Origin: Chryseobacterium camelliae
Lineage (GTDB): Bacteria; Bacteroidota; Bacteroidia; Flavobacteriales; Weeksellaceae
NCBI RefSeq assembly: GCF_002770595.1
Contig: NZ_CP022986.1
Coordinates: forward strand, 3,596,001-3,660,000
DNA: 64,000 nucleotides
Reading direction: 5' to 3'
Part shown: one piece after another, positions 44,242 to 53,619 of the stretch
How positions within the stretch are numbered: position 1 is the first letter of the stretch
Layout of the letters: each line of letters opens with the position of its first letter
Position numbers and translations under genes: made by a program
Notes under the pieces: generated by a model
The model's input: only the letters and a program-made list of their open reading frames with translations
Database searches by the model: none
What the model was told of the DNA's origin: nothing

Positions 44242-44275
44242 AATGAGATAAATTAGATCTTGTCTCATTATTATT
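44242..44275 (+). terminator. Probable terminator after rfbA
   Basis: AATGAGA (44242-44248) pairs with TCTCATT (44263-44269), followed by an AT-rich, T-biased tail. Modest stem. Confidence 0.55.
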
Positions 44276-44415
44276 GTTTTAATATATTCTTATCGCAGTA
44301 TGTTAGGTGCAGTTAAAAAAATGCTACAGAACAGGGGCTGCAATAAATTTACTTAAAAAGCTTTATTTTAATAAATAGATATTAAATTTCCTTGCAATTT
44401 AATTGAAGCAATAAA

Positions 44416-44449
44416 AAAGATTGGCAGATGTAATCTTTGATTTTTTTTC
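44416..44449 (+). terminator. Second terminator-like hairpin in the inter-cluster spacer
   Basis: AAAGATT (44416-44422) and AATCTTT (44432-44438) with a 9-base loop and a tail containing T8. Confidence 0.6.
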
Positions 44450-44477
44450 TGACCATTGCATATTTATAAAATTTAAA

Positions 44478-44517
44478 ATGAAGGATAAGTGACCAGATTT
44501 GTCCTTCATCTTTTTTT
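44478..44517 (+). terminator. Third, strongest terminator in the inter-cluster spacer
   Basis: ATGAAGGATAA (starting 44478) pairs with TTGTCCTTCAT (44499-44509) with one G-U pair, followed by seven T (44511-44517). Confidence 0.8.
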
Positions 44518-44563
44518 AAGATCATACGCACCACTTATAACATAATTTCCGCTGATATTTTTT

Positions 44564-44571
44564 TATATTTG
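44564..44571 (+). promoter_or_regulatory. Probable promoter -7 element of cluster 2
   Basis: TATATTTG fits TAnnTTTG and lies 17 bases before the GTG at 44589. No clear -33 TTG. Confidence 0.5.
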
Positions 44572-44588
44572 CCCGCAATACAAGTATT

Positions 44589-45158
44589 GTGAAAAAATAT
44601 CCCTTCTGGAAAATGCTAATGGATTATAGTATTGCAGGTATTTCTGTGGTGATCTTTTCTCCTATACTTTTTATTCTCTTCGCTGTGGCTTCCTATGATA
44701 CAGGATTTCCGGGTATTTTTGTCCAAAAAAGAATTGGAAGAAATGCCATTCCGTTTAACATCTATAAATTCAGAACCATACATTCGATTACCCTTCAGAA
44801 ATCCGGTATAGGAGCATGGTTAAGAAAATCTAAACTTGATGAACTGCCACAACTGTTCAATATTCTTAAAGGGGATATGTCGTTGATAGGCCCAAGACCG
44901 GATATCCCGGGTTATTATGACCAGTTGAAAGGTGAAGACCGCTTGGTCCTCCAGCTGAAGCCGGGAGTCATCAGTGAAGCCGGAATCAAATACCGTAATG
45001 AAGATCAATTGCTTCAGCAACATCCAAATCCGATACAATTTAATGATGAAGAATTATTCCCGGATAAGGTAAAAATGAATCTGCAATATTATTATCAACT
45101 GTCTTTTAAAACAGACATCAGTGTGTTGCTGAAAGCTTTTTCAGTTTTTAAATTTTAA
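44589..45158 (+). CDS. Monotopic sugar-phosphate transferase (cluster 2)
   Basis: 189-aa bacterial sugar transferase. N-terminal hydrophobic segment (about 13-35), YKFRT (about 59-63), SKLDELPQLFNILKGDMS (about 80-97), GPRPDIPGYYD and LKPGVISEAG. The start is a GTG at 44589. The segment after GPRP (PDIPGYY, PGVISEAG) differs from the usual GITGWAQ pattern, so substrate may differ from both other transferases in the window. It stands alone between two promoter elements. Confidence 0.8.
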   Translation: MKKYPFWKMLMDYSIAGISVVIFSPILFILFAVASYDTGFPGIFVQKRIGRNAIPFNIYKFRTIHSITLQKSGIGAWLRKSKLDELPQLFNILKGDMSLIGPRPDIPGYYDQLKGEDRLVLQLKPGVISEAGIKYRNEDQLLQQHPNPIQFNDEELFPDKVKMNLQYYYQLSFKTDISVLLKAFSVFKF

Positions 45159-45273
45159 TACCTGTATTGCTGTACATCTTACTTAATGATTCTTAAGTTC
45201 AAGGCTGAATTCAGAAAGTGCAGATAAAATCATTTTAATATGATATTACTACAGACGATATATAAAATATAAA

Positions 45274-45281
45274 TATATTTG
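45274..45281 (+). promoter_or_regulatory. Probable promoter -7 element of the second Wzc
   Basis: TATATTTG overlaps an in-frame TTG at 45279, so translation must start later, at ATG 45336. No -33 TTG at standard spacing. Confidence 0.5.
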
Positions 45282-45335
45282 CAAAGTTTAACTGAAACGG
45301 GATATAATCTTAATTTTCAAAATATAATCCAACAA

Positions 45336-47684
45336 ATGGATAACAAAGACAATAAAGAAATCAATTTTAAAGAACTTTTAAATCCTTATCTGAAAAATTG
45401 GAAGTATTTCCTGGGAACTATTTTCCTCATGGCCTTATTGGCTGTTTACATTATCAAATCAACTGCTCCCGTTTATAAAGCTCAGACTTCTGTATTAATT
45501 AAAGATGCTAAGAAAATGTCTCCTGCAGCCGGTGATATGGGGGTTCTCCAAAGTTTGGGCGGCCTTAGCGGAATGGGTACGAACAGCATCGAAAATGAAC
45601 TTGGTGTTTTTGCATCCAAAAGTATTGTTGAAGATGTTCTGAAAGAACACAATTTTCAGACTCCGATCTATTCTAAACAGAGATTCAACAGTTTAGAACT
45701 TTATGGCAATACCAGTCCTTATATCATCAATATTATTCAGGAGAAAAGCAATGTCGATGTACCTAAAAAGCCTGTTTATATTAAAACTCATGGTGATAAA
45801 ATTATATTATCTTCTGAAGAATGGAGCAAGGACATTATAACATATTATAATAAAACGGTAAATCTGCCTTTTGCTATACTGATGATCAGCAAGAATCCGT
45901 CTTTTCAGGCACCTAAAAAAATGGAGATGTCTGACGTATATTTTACTTACAGCGATTTTGAAGATACTGTTGATAGCTTTCAGAGAGCCTTAGAAGTTGA
46001 TTTACTGGATAAAAACGGAACGATTATCAACTTATCGGTAGAATTTCAGAATAAGGATAAGGCAAAAGATTTCTTGAATGGTCTGGTAAGGCAATATAAT
46101 GTCTATGCTATCAATGATAAAAATATCGAATCAAAGAGAACCAAGGAATTTATTGATAACAGGATCCAGATCATATCAAAGGAGTTGGGTGATGTAGAAA
46201 CCCAGAAAGAAGTTTATAAAGCAGGCAATAATATCGTGGATTTGCCTACCGAGGCAAAAGTCAATCTTCAGCTTAAAGAACAAAGCAAAGCCCAGGCTTT
46301 GGAAATTGGCACTCAGCTGGAACTCAACAGAATTCTTGAGAATACGCTTAATAAAAAAGAAACCGGAGATGTTTTACCTTTTAATTTAGGCTTACAGAAT
46401 GAAGCCGCTACCAAATCTATTCAGGAATATAATGCACTTGTTCTGCAAAGAAATAAATATATGCAGGAAGCTACCCCGGATAATCCACTGGTAAAGAATC
46501 TGAACCGACAAATTGATGAGCTAAGGGCATCATTAACAGAAACCCTGCAGAAGAATGAAACATCCCTGGCATTAGCTAAAAGTAAATTTGAAAGTCAGCT
46601 GGGTGAATCAGAAAGCATGATCAGTAAAATTCCCAGTCAGGAAAAACTTTTCAGAAGCATAGAACGGCAGCAGCAGATTAAAGAAAACCTGTATTTGCTT
46701 CTTCTCCAGAAACGCGAAGAAGCCGCCATAAGTATGGAGATTACGGCTGAAAAGGCAAGGACAGTAGACCGTGCGTTTGTGCTTAAAAAGCCGGTTGCGC
46801 CTAAAAAAATACTGATCTTGGCCGTATTCCTTGTATTGGGTATCATGATACCTTTCTTTGTCATCTATCTGAAACAAATGCTGCAAAGCACTATTGATAA
46901 GAGATCAGATATTACAAAACTTACGAAGGTTCCGGTAGTAGCTGAAATTCCAAAACTAAAAAACAAGGATAAATCCCTGGTGAGTTTTAATGATGTATCG
47001 CCTATGGCTGAGGCATTCAGGATCTTTGTTACCAACCTTAAATTTCTTTTGCCGGTAAAAGAAACCCCGCATGTGATTATGATTACTTCATCTGTAAAAG
47101 GTGAAGGAAAAACATTTGTGTCCACCAATCTTTCAATCATTCTGGCATCTTCAAGAGATCGGGTTCTGGTCATAGGAGCAGATGTTAGGAATCCTCAGCT
47201 GCAACGGTATAACCCCTCTATGAAAATGGCTAAGGGATTAACTGAATTTTTGAGCGGAGAAGAGCTTTCGCTTAATGAAATTATCCATCCCAGCGGCTAT
47301 AACCAGAATTGTGATTTTATCTATTCAGGATCCATTCCTCCTAATCCAACTGACCTGCTTCAAAATGGTAAACTGGATGAACTTCTTTCCATGATCAAAA
47401 TACAGAATCAGTATAAATATATTGTACTTGATACAGCTCCGCTTTTACTGGTAACCGATTCTTTCCTTATTTCTGATAAAAGTGATGCCATTGTATATGT
47501 TACCCGTGCCGGTGTTACGGAAAAGAGTTACCTGGAATTTTTAAATCATTCAGTAGAAGAACAGAAACTTAAAAATGTTGGAATAGTTCTCAACGGCGTA
47601 AAAGAATCAAACTTTGGCTATGGAAACACATTCGGGTACGGTTACCAGGCAGATAAGACGAAGTGGTGGAAAAAAAAGTCATGA
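45336..47684 (+). CDS. wzc: Wzc-like polysaccharide co-polymerase and tyrosine autokinase (cluster 2)
   Basis: 782 aa with the same architecture as the Wzc at 19369: Wzz domain, coiled coil, second helix, and BY-kinase with Walker A GEGKTFVS (about 590-597), GADVRNP, and Walker B VLDTAPLLLV (about 697-706). The Tyr-containing tail ends FGYGYQADKTKWWKKKS. The TTG at 45279 is rejected because it lies in the promoter element. No wza-like gene accompanies it, so it may work with the lipoprotein at 18529. Confidence 0.92.
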   Translation: MDNKDNKEINFKELLNPYLKNWKYFLGTIFLMALLAVYIIKSTAPVYKAQTSVLIKDAKKMSPAAGDMGVLQSLGGLSGMGTNSIENELGVFASKSIVEDVLKEHNFQTPIYSKQRFNSLELYGNTSPYIINIIQEKSNVDVPKKPVYIKTHGDKIILSSEEWSKDIITYYNKTVNLPFAILMISKNPSFQAPKKMEMSDVYFTYSDFEDTVDSFQRALEVDLLDKNGTIINLSVEFQNKDKAKDFLNGLVRQYNVYAINDKNIESKRTKEFIDNRIQIISKELGDVETQKEVYKAGNNIVDLPTEAKVNLQLKEQSKAQALEIGTQLELNRILENTLNKKETGDVLPFNLGLQNEAATKSIQEYNALVLQRNKYMQEATPDNPLVKNLNRQIDELRASLTETLQKNETSLALAKSKFESQLGESESMISKIPSQEKLFRSIERQQQIKENLYLLLLQKREEAAISMEITAEKARTVDRAFVLKKPVAPKKILILAVFLVLGIMIPFFVIYLKQMLQSTIDKRSDITKLTKVPVVAEIPKLKNKDKSLVSFNDVSPMAEAFRIFVTNLKFLLPVKETPHVIMITSSVKGEGKTFVSTNLSIILASSRDRVLVIGADVRNPQLQRYNPSMKMAKGLTEFLSGEELSLNEIIHPSGYNQNCDFIYSGSIPPNPTDLLQNGKLDELLSMIKIQNQYKYIVLDTAPLLLVTDSFLISDKSDAIVYVTRAGVTEKSYLEFLNHSVEEQKLKNVGIVLNGVKESNFGYGNTFGYGYQADKTKWWKKKS

Positions 47685-47704
47685 TAAAGAAGTACAGTTA
47701 ACAA

Positions 47705-49018
47705 ATGAGTGGCAATAAGAAATTATTGAAGAGTATAACTTCATTAGGCATTGTCCAGATTGCGAACTACATTTTTCCTTTTGTTACCATTCCTATCGTT
47801 TCCAGAATCTTAGGACCTGATAAAATTGGATTGGTAAACTATGCCGCATCATTTGCCCTGTATTTTGTATTGCTGGTTTCTTATTCTTTCGAACTGACAG
47901 GTGTACGCCGGGCTGTGAATATTGGAAATAACAGAACATTAATTAATGAGCTGTTCTCAAAAATTTTCTTCTCTCAGCTGTTTTTATTGCTGGTTTCTTT
48001 CGTTATTTTTATTCCGTGCCTGTTTTTAGTGCCATTTTTAAAGCAGGATTATCTGGTTTCTTTTATCAGCTTTACTTTCTGCATACAGTCTTTGTTCTCT
48101 CAGAACTGGCTGTTTCAGGCAAAGCAGGAACTGAAGTTTATTGCAGGTTATAATTTTGCTGCAAGATCATTAATCATGGTAGGAGTGCTTCTGTTTATAC
48201 GAAAAGAGCAGGATTATATCATTTATGCCTGCATCTTCAATCTTGTACCTGTAGCTGTTTCGGTCATTTCATTTATTATAGCGTATAAAAAGTTCCAGCT
48301 GAAACTCTCTGTGCCTGCTTTCAGCGACGTTTTCAAACTGATAAAGGAGGATAGGGTAATCTTTTTATCCAATATGATTATATCCCTTTATTCTACCACA
48401 AGCACTGTAATTTTAGGTTTTTATCATTCTAATGACGTAGTGGGGTATTATACCTCGGCTCAAAAAGTTGTTGATATAGCCAGAAATGTTGTCATGAGGC
48501 CTTTGGTTCAGGGGTTGTTTCCATTTATAGGCGCTGCTTTTACCAAAGGTCTGGAAACAGGTGTTGATGCTGTAAAACGCATACTTCCGGTATTTTTTAT
48601 CCTTACCGTAACAGTTGTATTGGGATTAGCTGTTATGGGACCTTATGTAATCAGGGTGTTTTTCGGTGAAAAATTCAATGACAGTATTATTTTACTTGAA
48701 GTGTTGAGTATAGGTTTATTTGCTATCTTTTTTAATATGTTTTTTGGTTCAATAGTCATGCTGAACTTAAACATGGATAAATTCTTCTTTTCAATTTCAC
48801 TTTTTGCCGCCATATTCAGTCTAGTTCTGAACTTTTTGTTGGTTCCCAGATATGGAGCACTGGCGACATCTGTCATCTGGACTGCCACTGAATTTATTAT
48901 CATATCCATTCAGATCACCATCATCAGGAAAAGGAAGATCAATATTTTTTCAAGAGAACTGTTCTCTGTCAAGCATTTACTGAAAAGCTTGAAAAATTTA
49001 AAATCCTTAGAATCATAA
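47705..49018 (+). CDS. Wzx-type flippase (cluster 2)
   Basis: 437-aa polytopic protein with 12-14 helices. The start IVQIANYIFPFVTIPIVSRILGPDKIG is typical of the O-antigen/teichoic flippase family. It follows wzc by 20 bases and would export the cluster 2 repeat unit. Less AT-rich than the cluster 1 flippase at 28020, consistent with a separate origin. Confidence 0.88.
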   Translation: MSGNKKLLKSITSLGIVQIANYIFPFVTIPIVSRILGPDKIGLVNYAASFALYFVLLVSYSFELTGVRRAVNIGNNRTLINELFSKIFFSQLFLLLVSFVIFIPCLFLVPFLKQDYLVSFISFTFCIQSLFSQNWLFQAKQELKFIAGYNFAARSLIMVGVLLFIRKEQDYIIYACIFNLVPVAVSVISFIIAYKKFQLKLSVPAFSDVFKLIKEDRVIFLSNMIISLYSTTSTVILGFYHSNDVVGYYTSAQKVVDIARNVVMRPLVQGLFPFIGAAFTKGLETGVDAVKRILPVFFILTVTVVLGLAVMGPYVIRVFFGEKFNDSIILLEVLSIGLFAIFFNMFFGSIVMLNLNMDKFFFSISLFAAIFSLVLNFLLVPRYGALATSVIWTATEFIIISIQITIIRKRKINIFSRELFSVKHLLKSLKNLKSLES

Positions 49019-49027
49019 ATAATACGT

Positions 49028-50185
49028 ATGAAAGTTGCCTTTCTTTCTGTTTTTGCTTTTGATGCCAATATTTCATTAATAAATGCACTTAAAGATCAGT
49101 GTGATGTGTACTTCTTCACAGAAGCCCTGCATCAGATCTATAACTATATTGACAAAGATCAACTTCAAAAACGTATTACAGAAGGAAATGATGTAGAACA
49201 AATACAACGTTTCGGAGACCTCATAGATCTTCGTAAAACCTTTGTTATCAAGGGAACTAAAAACTCTGATCTGTTTAGGAAAATGTACAATTCATACAAA
49301 ATAGATGCTGAGCTGAAAAAAATAAAACCTGATGTTATTATTATAGATAATATTACCCTTACGTATGTATGGTCTGCTATCCGTCTCAGAAAAAAGGCAT
49401 TGCTTATTGTTCATGATCCTTTTCAGCATTCCGGTGAAGAATTTATTATTGAGAAATACCTCAGAAAATTATTTTTCAGGCTTATCAGTCATAAAATCAT
49501 ATTAAACAATTCCCAGAAGGACAAGTTCATCAAAGAGTGCGGGCAGAACGTAAAATACATACACAGTTCTTTTCTAAGTGTTTACACCTATTTGACGTAT
49601 TACCACAAAAATATACAGTCTGAAACCTCTTCCCCGGAATTCAATATTTTGTTTTTCGGGAGAATATCACCTTATAAAGGCATCAGATTTTTACTGGAAA
49701 CATTTATAAGCATGCTTTCATCTGAGAAAATACAGAATATGACACTCACCATTGCAGGAAGCGGTGATTTTGATTTTGATATCAACGAATATAAAAGCCA
49801 TCCCGATATTAAAATTATCAATACATTTGTTTCCCCGGAAGATCTTTCGCTTCTTATAGCACAATCCTCAGTTGTAGTTTGCCCTTATACAGATGCTACT
49901 CAGAGTGGAGTGGTTATGTCTGCATTTGCGTTTAAAAAACCGGTTATTGCTACTAATGTTGGAGGGCTACCCGAAATGGTTGAGCATGGTAAAACAGGGA
50001 TCATTATCGAGAAGAACAATAAAAAAGATCTTCAGGACGCTCTCTTGTCACTCTATACTCATCCTGAAAAACTGGATTCAATGAGGGCAAATATTGAGCA
50101 GGAGTATTTCTGTGGAAATAAAAGCTGGAAACATTCAGCTGAGCTTTTTTTGGAAGCAATACAAAGTATCCGTCAAGAGAATTAG
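49028..50185 (+). CDS. Glycosyltransferase family 4 protein (cluster 2)
   Basis: 385 aa, GT-B fold. The C-half has FGRISPYKGIRFLLETF (about 211-227), LTIAGSGDF, and the donor site DATQSGVVMSAFAFKKPVI followed by ATNVGGLPEMVEHGKTG. This is a standard GT1/GT4 domain. Ten bases after the flippase, same operon. Donor unknown. Confidence 0.87.
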   Translation: MKVAFLSVFAFDANISLINALKDQCDVYFFTEALHQIYNYIDKDQLQKRITEGNDVEQIQRFGDLIDLRKTFVIKGTKNSDLFRKMYNSYKIDAELKKIKPDVIIIDNITLTYVWSAIRLRKKALLIVHDPFQHSGEEFIIEKYLRKLFFRLISHKIILNNSQKDKFIKECGQNVKYIHSSFLSVYTYLTYYHKNIQSETSSPEFNILFFGRISPYKGIRFLLETFISMLSSEKIQNMTLTIAGSGDFDFDINEYKSHPDIKIINTFVSPEDLSLLIAQSSVVVCPYTDATQSGVVMSAFAFKKPVIATNVGGLPEMVEHGKTGIIIEKNNKKDLQDALLSLYTHPEKLDSMRANIEQEYFCGNKSWKHSAELFLEAIQSIRQEN

Positions 50186-50203
50186 TAATGCATAGTTAGC
50201 TAT

Positions 50204-51310
50204 ATGATATATCTGTTTACATTTTTTTTATCGATAACTTTTTTTAAGTTGGCAGACTTTTTTTTAGATAAAAAGAAAGTATTAGGTATCCTTTTTCTGG
50301 TGATTGCAATCCTTATTCCATCTATATTGGCAGGCTGCAGGGACTTAAGTATTGGTACAGACACCAGCTTTTATGTAAGGGACTATTTCAGGGATGCGAA
50401 ATATGCGAGAAACTTTTTTGCTTATAAGGAAAAGATTCCGGCTGAGATCGGTTACGCTACCTTTAATTATTTAGTAACAAAAATCTTTCACAGCATATCC
50501 TGGCTGCTGTTTTTCATTCAGGGATTTATAATGTTGTTCATAACACTTTCTATCCTTAACCTGAAGAAGAAGAACCTGCTGCCATGGGCATTCCTCGTCT
50601 ATTTTCTATTGTATTTTTCCAACTCACTGAATATGACCAGACAGACTATGGCTATTGCTGTATGTTTATATTCATTTTCCAATTTATTGACGGGCAGGTT
50701 TGCTAAAGCATTGGTATTTGCAGGAATTGCCATTGCCTTTCACCTGACAGCCTTTATTTTTTTAACGGTATTTCCTATTTATTTTTATACATCGAAATTT
50801 ATTAAAAACTTCTGGCTTTTTCAGCTGCTGATCAGTGTGGCATGTATCATTATCGTGCTTATGCTGGATACCATTATTGTAACTTTTATTGGTGCCGGTG
50901 TACTTGCAGAAGGATTTGATACCTATACTTCGGGTGGGATTTATGGATCGAATATTCCTGCTTCCGATCTGTTTTTATGTTTTGTGTTTTTTCTGGTGTT
51001 TGTTATTTTTAAACAATTTTCTTCATTGGATGAAGACCGGAAAAACTTTTTTCAGACCATCTTTCTGGTCTCCATTATTTTATGTTTTGCCGCGATACAG
51101 TCTACATTTGCCGTAAGGGGAATGTACTATTTTTCATTTATGTCTATTGTTATCATTCCTCTTCTCATTGGAAATATCACTGACAGAAAAATTGAATATT
51201 TACTCTGGATCTGTGTTTTTTCATTATTTATGCTGTACTGGGGACTTACTATTCCCTACGCCAATCTTGGAGAAACTTATCCTTACAAATCTAAAATTCT
51301 GAATTTATGA
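50204..51310 (+). CDS. EpsG-family membrane protein, probable Wzy polymerase (cluster 2)
   Basis: 368 aa with about ten helices. EpsG signatures: GCRDLSIGTDTSFYV (about 45-59) after the second helix and NSLNMTRQTMAIAVCLYSF (about 143-161). EpsG proteins are thought to polymerise exopolysaccharide repeat units in the periplasm. Overlaps the next glycosyltransferase by ATGA. Confidence 0.82.
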   Translation: MIYLFTFFLSITFFKLADFFLDKKKVLGILFLVIAILIPSILAGCRDLSIGTDTSFYVRDYFRDAKYARNFFAYKEKIPAEIGYATFNYLVTKIFHSISWLLFFIQGFIMLFITLSILNLKKKNLLPWAFLVYFLLYFSNSLNMTRQTMAIAVCLYSFSNLLTGRFAKALVFAGIAIAFHLTAFIFLTVFPIYFYTSKFIKNFWLFQLLISVACIIIVLMLDTIIVTFIGAGVLAEGFDTYTSGGIYGSNIPASDLFLCFVFFLVFVIFKQFSSLDEDRKNFFQTIFLVSIILCFAAIQSTFAVRGMYYFSFMSIVIIPLLIGNITDRKIEYLLWICVFSLFMLYWGLTIPYANLGETYPYKSKILNL

Positions 51311-52269
51311 ATCCCCTGATCTCCATTGTTGTTCCCGTGTACAAAGTGGAAAAATACCTATCGGACTGTATCGGCAGTATATTGCTTCAGGAATATGATC
51401 ATTTGGAAATCTTATTGGTTAATGACGGATCACCGGACCGTTGTGGTGCTATATGCAATCAGTTTGCAGAGGAAGATCAGCGTATCAAAGTTATCCATAA
51501 GGAAAACGGCGGGCTATCTGATGCAAGGAATGCCGGATTGCGGGCAATGGCGGGAGAGTATGTAACATTTGTTGATAGTGATGATACTATTGAAGAGAAT
51601 TACGTATCAACACTGGTTAATTTAGCAGAGCGGCATCAAACTCAAATTGCAGTTACCTTATTCCGACATATCAAAGAAGGAGAAGAAAAAACGCAGGTTG
51701 AGAAAAGTGAAAAATTAGAAAAACTATTGTCAACAAATGAAGCATTGGAAACAATGTTTTACCAGGATCTTTTTGACAACAATGCCACAGGAAAACTGTA
51801 TCATCACTCACTGTTCAAAAATATTGAATTTCCAAAAGGGCTTCTGTACGAAGATCTCCTGACAACATACAAATTAATACTTTTATCTCAGAATGGCGTT
51901 GCATTTTCCGGTTCGCAGAATTATAACTATCTGCTGAGAGAAGATAGTATAGAGGGATCCCCATTCAGCAAGAAAAAATTTGATAGTCTGATTTATATCT
52001 TAAAGGACCTCGAAGAATTTAAATCGGAGATTCCAATTCTACATAAATGTATTGAATGCAGGATATTAAGCTTATTATTCCATTTATTTTTTGAAACAGA
52101 AGAAGGCAGTATTTACGAAGTTGAGATTTTCAGCCTGATCAAAAAATACAGGGTCGGAGTCTTAACGGACAGGTATGCAAGGAAAAAAGCAAGAATCGCA
52201 TCTGTTATTTCATTTCTGGGACGCAGACCTCTGAGAATTTTTTATAAGTTTGGAAAGTCAAGAAATTAA
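51307..52269 (+). CDS. Glycosyltransferase family 2 protein (cluster 2)
   Basis: 320 aa, GT-A fold. Opening LISIVVPVYKVEKYLSDCI, LVNDGSPDRCG, GGLSDARNAGL and the metal site FVDSDDTIEENYV (about 89-101). A capsule-type GT2. Translationally coupled to the polymerase upstream and followed closely by the glycoside hydrolase. Confidence 0.87.
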   Translation: MNPLISIVVPVYKVEKYLSDCIGSILLQEYDHLEILLVNDGSPDRCGAICNQFAEEDQRIKVIHKENGGLSDARNAGLRAMAGEYVTFVDSDDTIEENYVSTLVNLAERHQTQIAVTLFRHIKEGEEKTQVEKSEKLEKLLSTNEALETMFYQDLFDNNATGKLYHHSLFKNIEFPKGLLYEDLLTTYKLILLSQNGVAFSGSQNYNYLLREDSIEGSPFSKKKFDSLIYILKDLEEFKSEIPILHKCIECRILSLLFHLFFETEEGSIYEVEIFSLIKKYRVGVLTDRYARKKARIASVISFLGRRPLRIFYKFGKSRN

Positions 52270-52279
52270 ATGCATAACT

Positions 52280-53614
52280 ATGAATATTGAAATTAAAAAC
52301 CTAAATGACTTTTTTAAAGAAAAAAGTCTGAAAATTATAGAATTCTTTATTCTTGCTCTGGTATTATTTTATTTTCTAATACCACAGTTCGTGTACAGCC
52401 AGCAGACCATAAGTGTTGATTTTTCTAAAAAAGTGCAAAAGAAAGAATCCATTGCCGGCTTTCTCCATTTTAACGACCTTACTCCGTTAGATAAAAATAT
52501 CAGGACCCTGAAGCCAAGATACTGGAGGGTTGGGAATGCTCTTCATGACAAAACAAAAAGAACACAGCAAATAAAACTTCTTCACTCTTATCATATTACC
52601 CCTATCCTGGTTCTGACAGATTTTTTTGCCGGGACAGAAGATAATTGGGGCAAACCTTTCCTCAAACAGCAGAAATTCAGGGACCTTGTTAAAAATCTAT
52701 ATCTGGAAAATGGAAATCAGGTTATCTATGATTTATGGAACGAGCCTGACACAGATTCTTGGGGTGGTAGTCAGGAACAGTTTTTTCAAACATTTAAAAT
52801 AGCACATGATGTTATCCGTTCATTGCCTGGCGGAAAAAACGCAGTGATTACCGGACCGGGTACTTCCAGGTTTAATGAAGATTTTATAATGAATTTTCTG
52901 AAATACTGTAATAGTAATAACGTAAGAGTAGATATCCTGAACTGGCATGAAGGAGGAATACTAAAGGATGTACTGAATGTGCAGACCAACATCAGAACTG
53001 CAGAGAAATGGATCAAAGAGTTTCCAAAAGTAGGAATTAAAAAAATATTTATTCCTGAAATCTTATGGCATACCGAACAGTTTAATCCTGCTGCCGTATT
53101 CGCCTATCTTTATGTAATTGAAAAGAATGGTGCATCAGGGGCATGCAAAACATGCTGGGATACTCCTGCAGAATTTGGCGGTAATACCTGCTGGAATAAT
53201 TCTATGGATGGAATTCTGGACCCTCAGGGCAATACAAGATCTGTTTGGTGGGCATACAAGCTTTATGCGGATAGCTTAGATAAGCGGCTTACATCTTCAT
53301 CAACTGAAAGCATAATGAATATCCCGTATCTTGATTCTGACAATAATTTCTCAATGATTATTACCAATATATCTCATGTGGATTTAGCTAAACTGGACAT
53401 TGATCTCAAAAATATGAACTCAGGAATCATAAACCACAATGGCAGTCAGACATTAAAACTCTATGAGATTACCAATACCAATGAAAAGCCGCTTAAAAGC
53501 CCTAAACTCCTTTTTGAAATACCCTTTTCTCTAAGCTCGAATAATAAGATAATACATTTAGAAAATATAGCATACAATAAAATGTATTATCTGCTGGTTT
53601 CTAAACGGAAATAA
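52280..53614 (+). CDS. Membrane-anchored PslG/GH39-like glycoside hydrolase
   Basis: 444 aa from ATG 52280; an ATG at 52250 would overlap the previous gene. An N-terminal hydrophobic segment (about 20-38, ending VYSQQ) is a signal anchor or signal peptide. A (beta/alpha)8-type domain follows with predicted acid/base Glu155 in YDLWNEPD and nucleophile Glu260 in IPEILWH, the clan GH-A pattern, then a C-terminal beta domain. A Cys-rich loop (GACKTCW...NTCW) is unusual. The Pseudomonas Psl locus has an analogous hydrolase, PslG. Here it probably trims or edits the cluster 2 polysaccharide in the periplasm. Confidence 0.75.
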   Translation: MNIEIKNLNDFFKEKSLKIIEFFILALVLFYFLIPQFVYSQQTISVDFSKKVQKKESIAGFLHFNDLTPLDKNIRTLKPRYWRVGNALHDKTKRTQQIKLLHSYHITPILVLTDFFAGTEDNWGKPFLKQQKFRDLVKNLYLENGNQVIYDLWNEPDTDSWGGSQEQFFQTFKIAHDVIRSLPGGKNAVITGPGTSRFNEDFIMNFLKYCNSNNVRVDILNWHEGGILKDVLNVQTNIRTAEKWIKEFPKVGIKKIFIPEILWHTEQFNPAAVFAYLYVIEKNGASGACKTCWDTPAEFGGNTCWNNSMDGILDPQGNTRSVWWAYKLYADSLDKRLTSSSTESIMNIPYLDSDNNFSMIITNISHVDLAKLDIDLKNMNSGIINHNGSQTLKLYEITNTNEKPLKSPKLLFEIPFSLSSNNKIIHLENIAYNKMYYLLVSKRK

Positions 53615-53619
53615 TTTAA

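Larger units (their letters stand above)
44230..44588. other. Intergenic spacer with three terminator-like hairpins between clusters
   Basis: 359 bases without a supported coding frame, separating rfbA from the second polysaccharide cluster. It contains hairpins at 44242-44269, 44416-44449 and 44478-44517 and a promoter-like element at 44564. The stretch 44270-44415 has no recognisable gene; a small RNA or gene remnant is possible. Confidence 0.6.
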
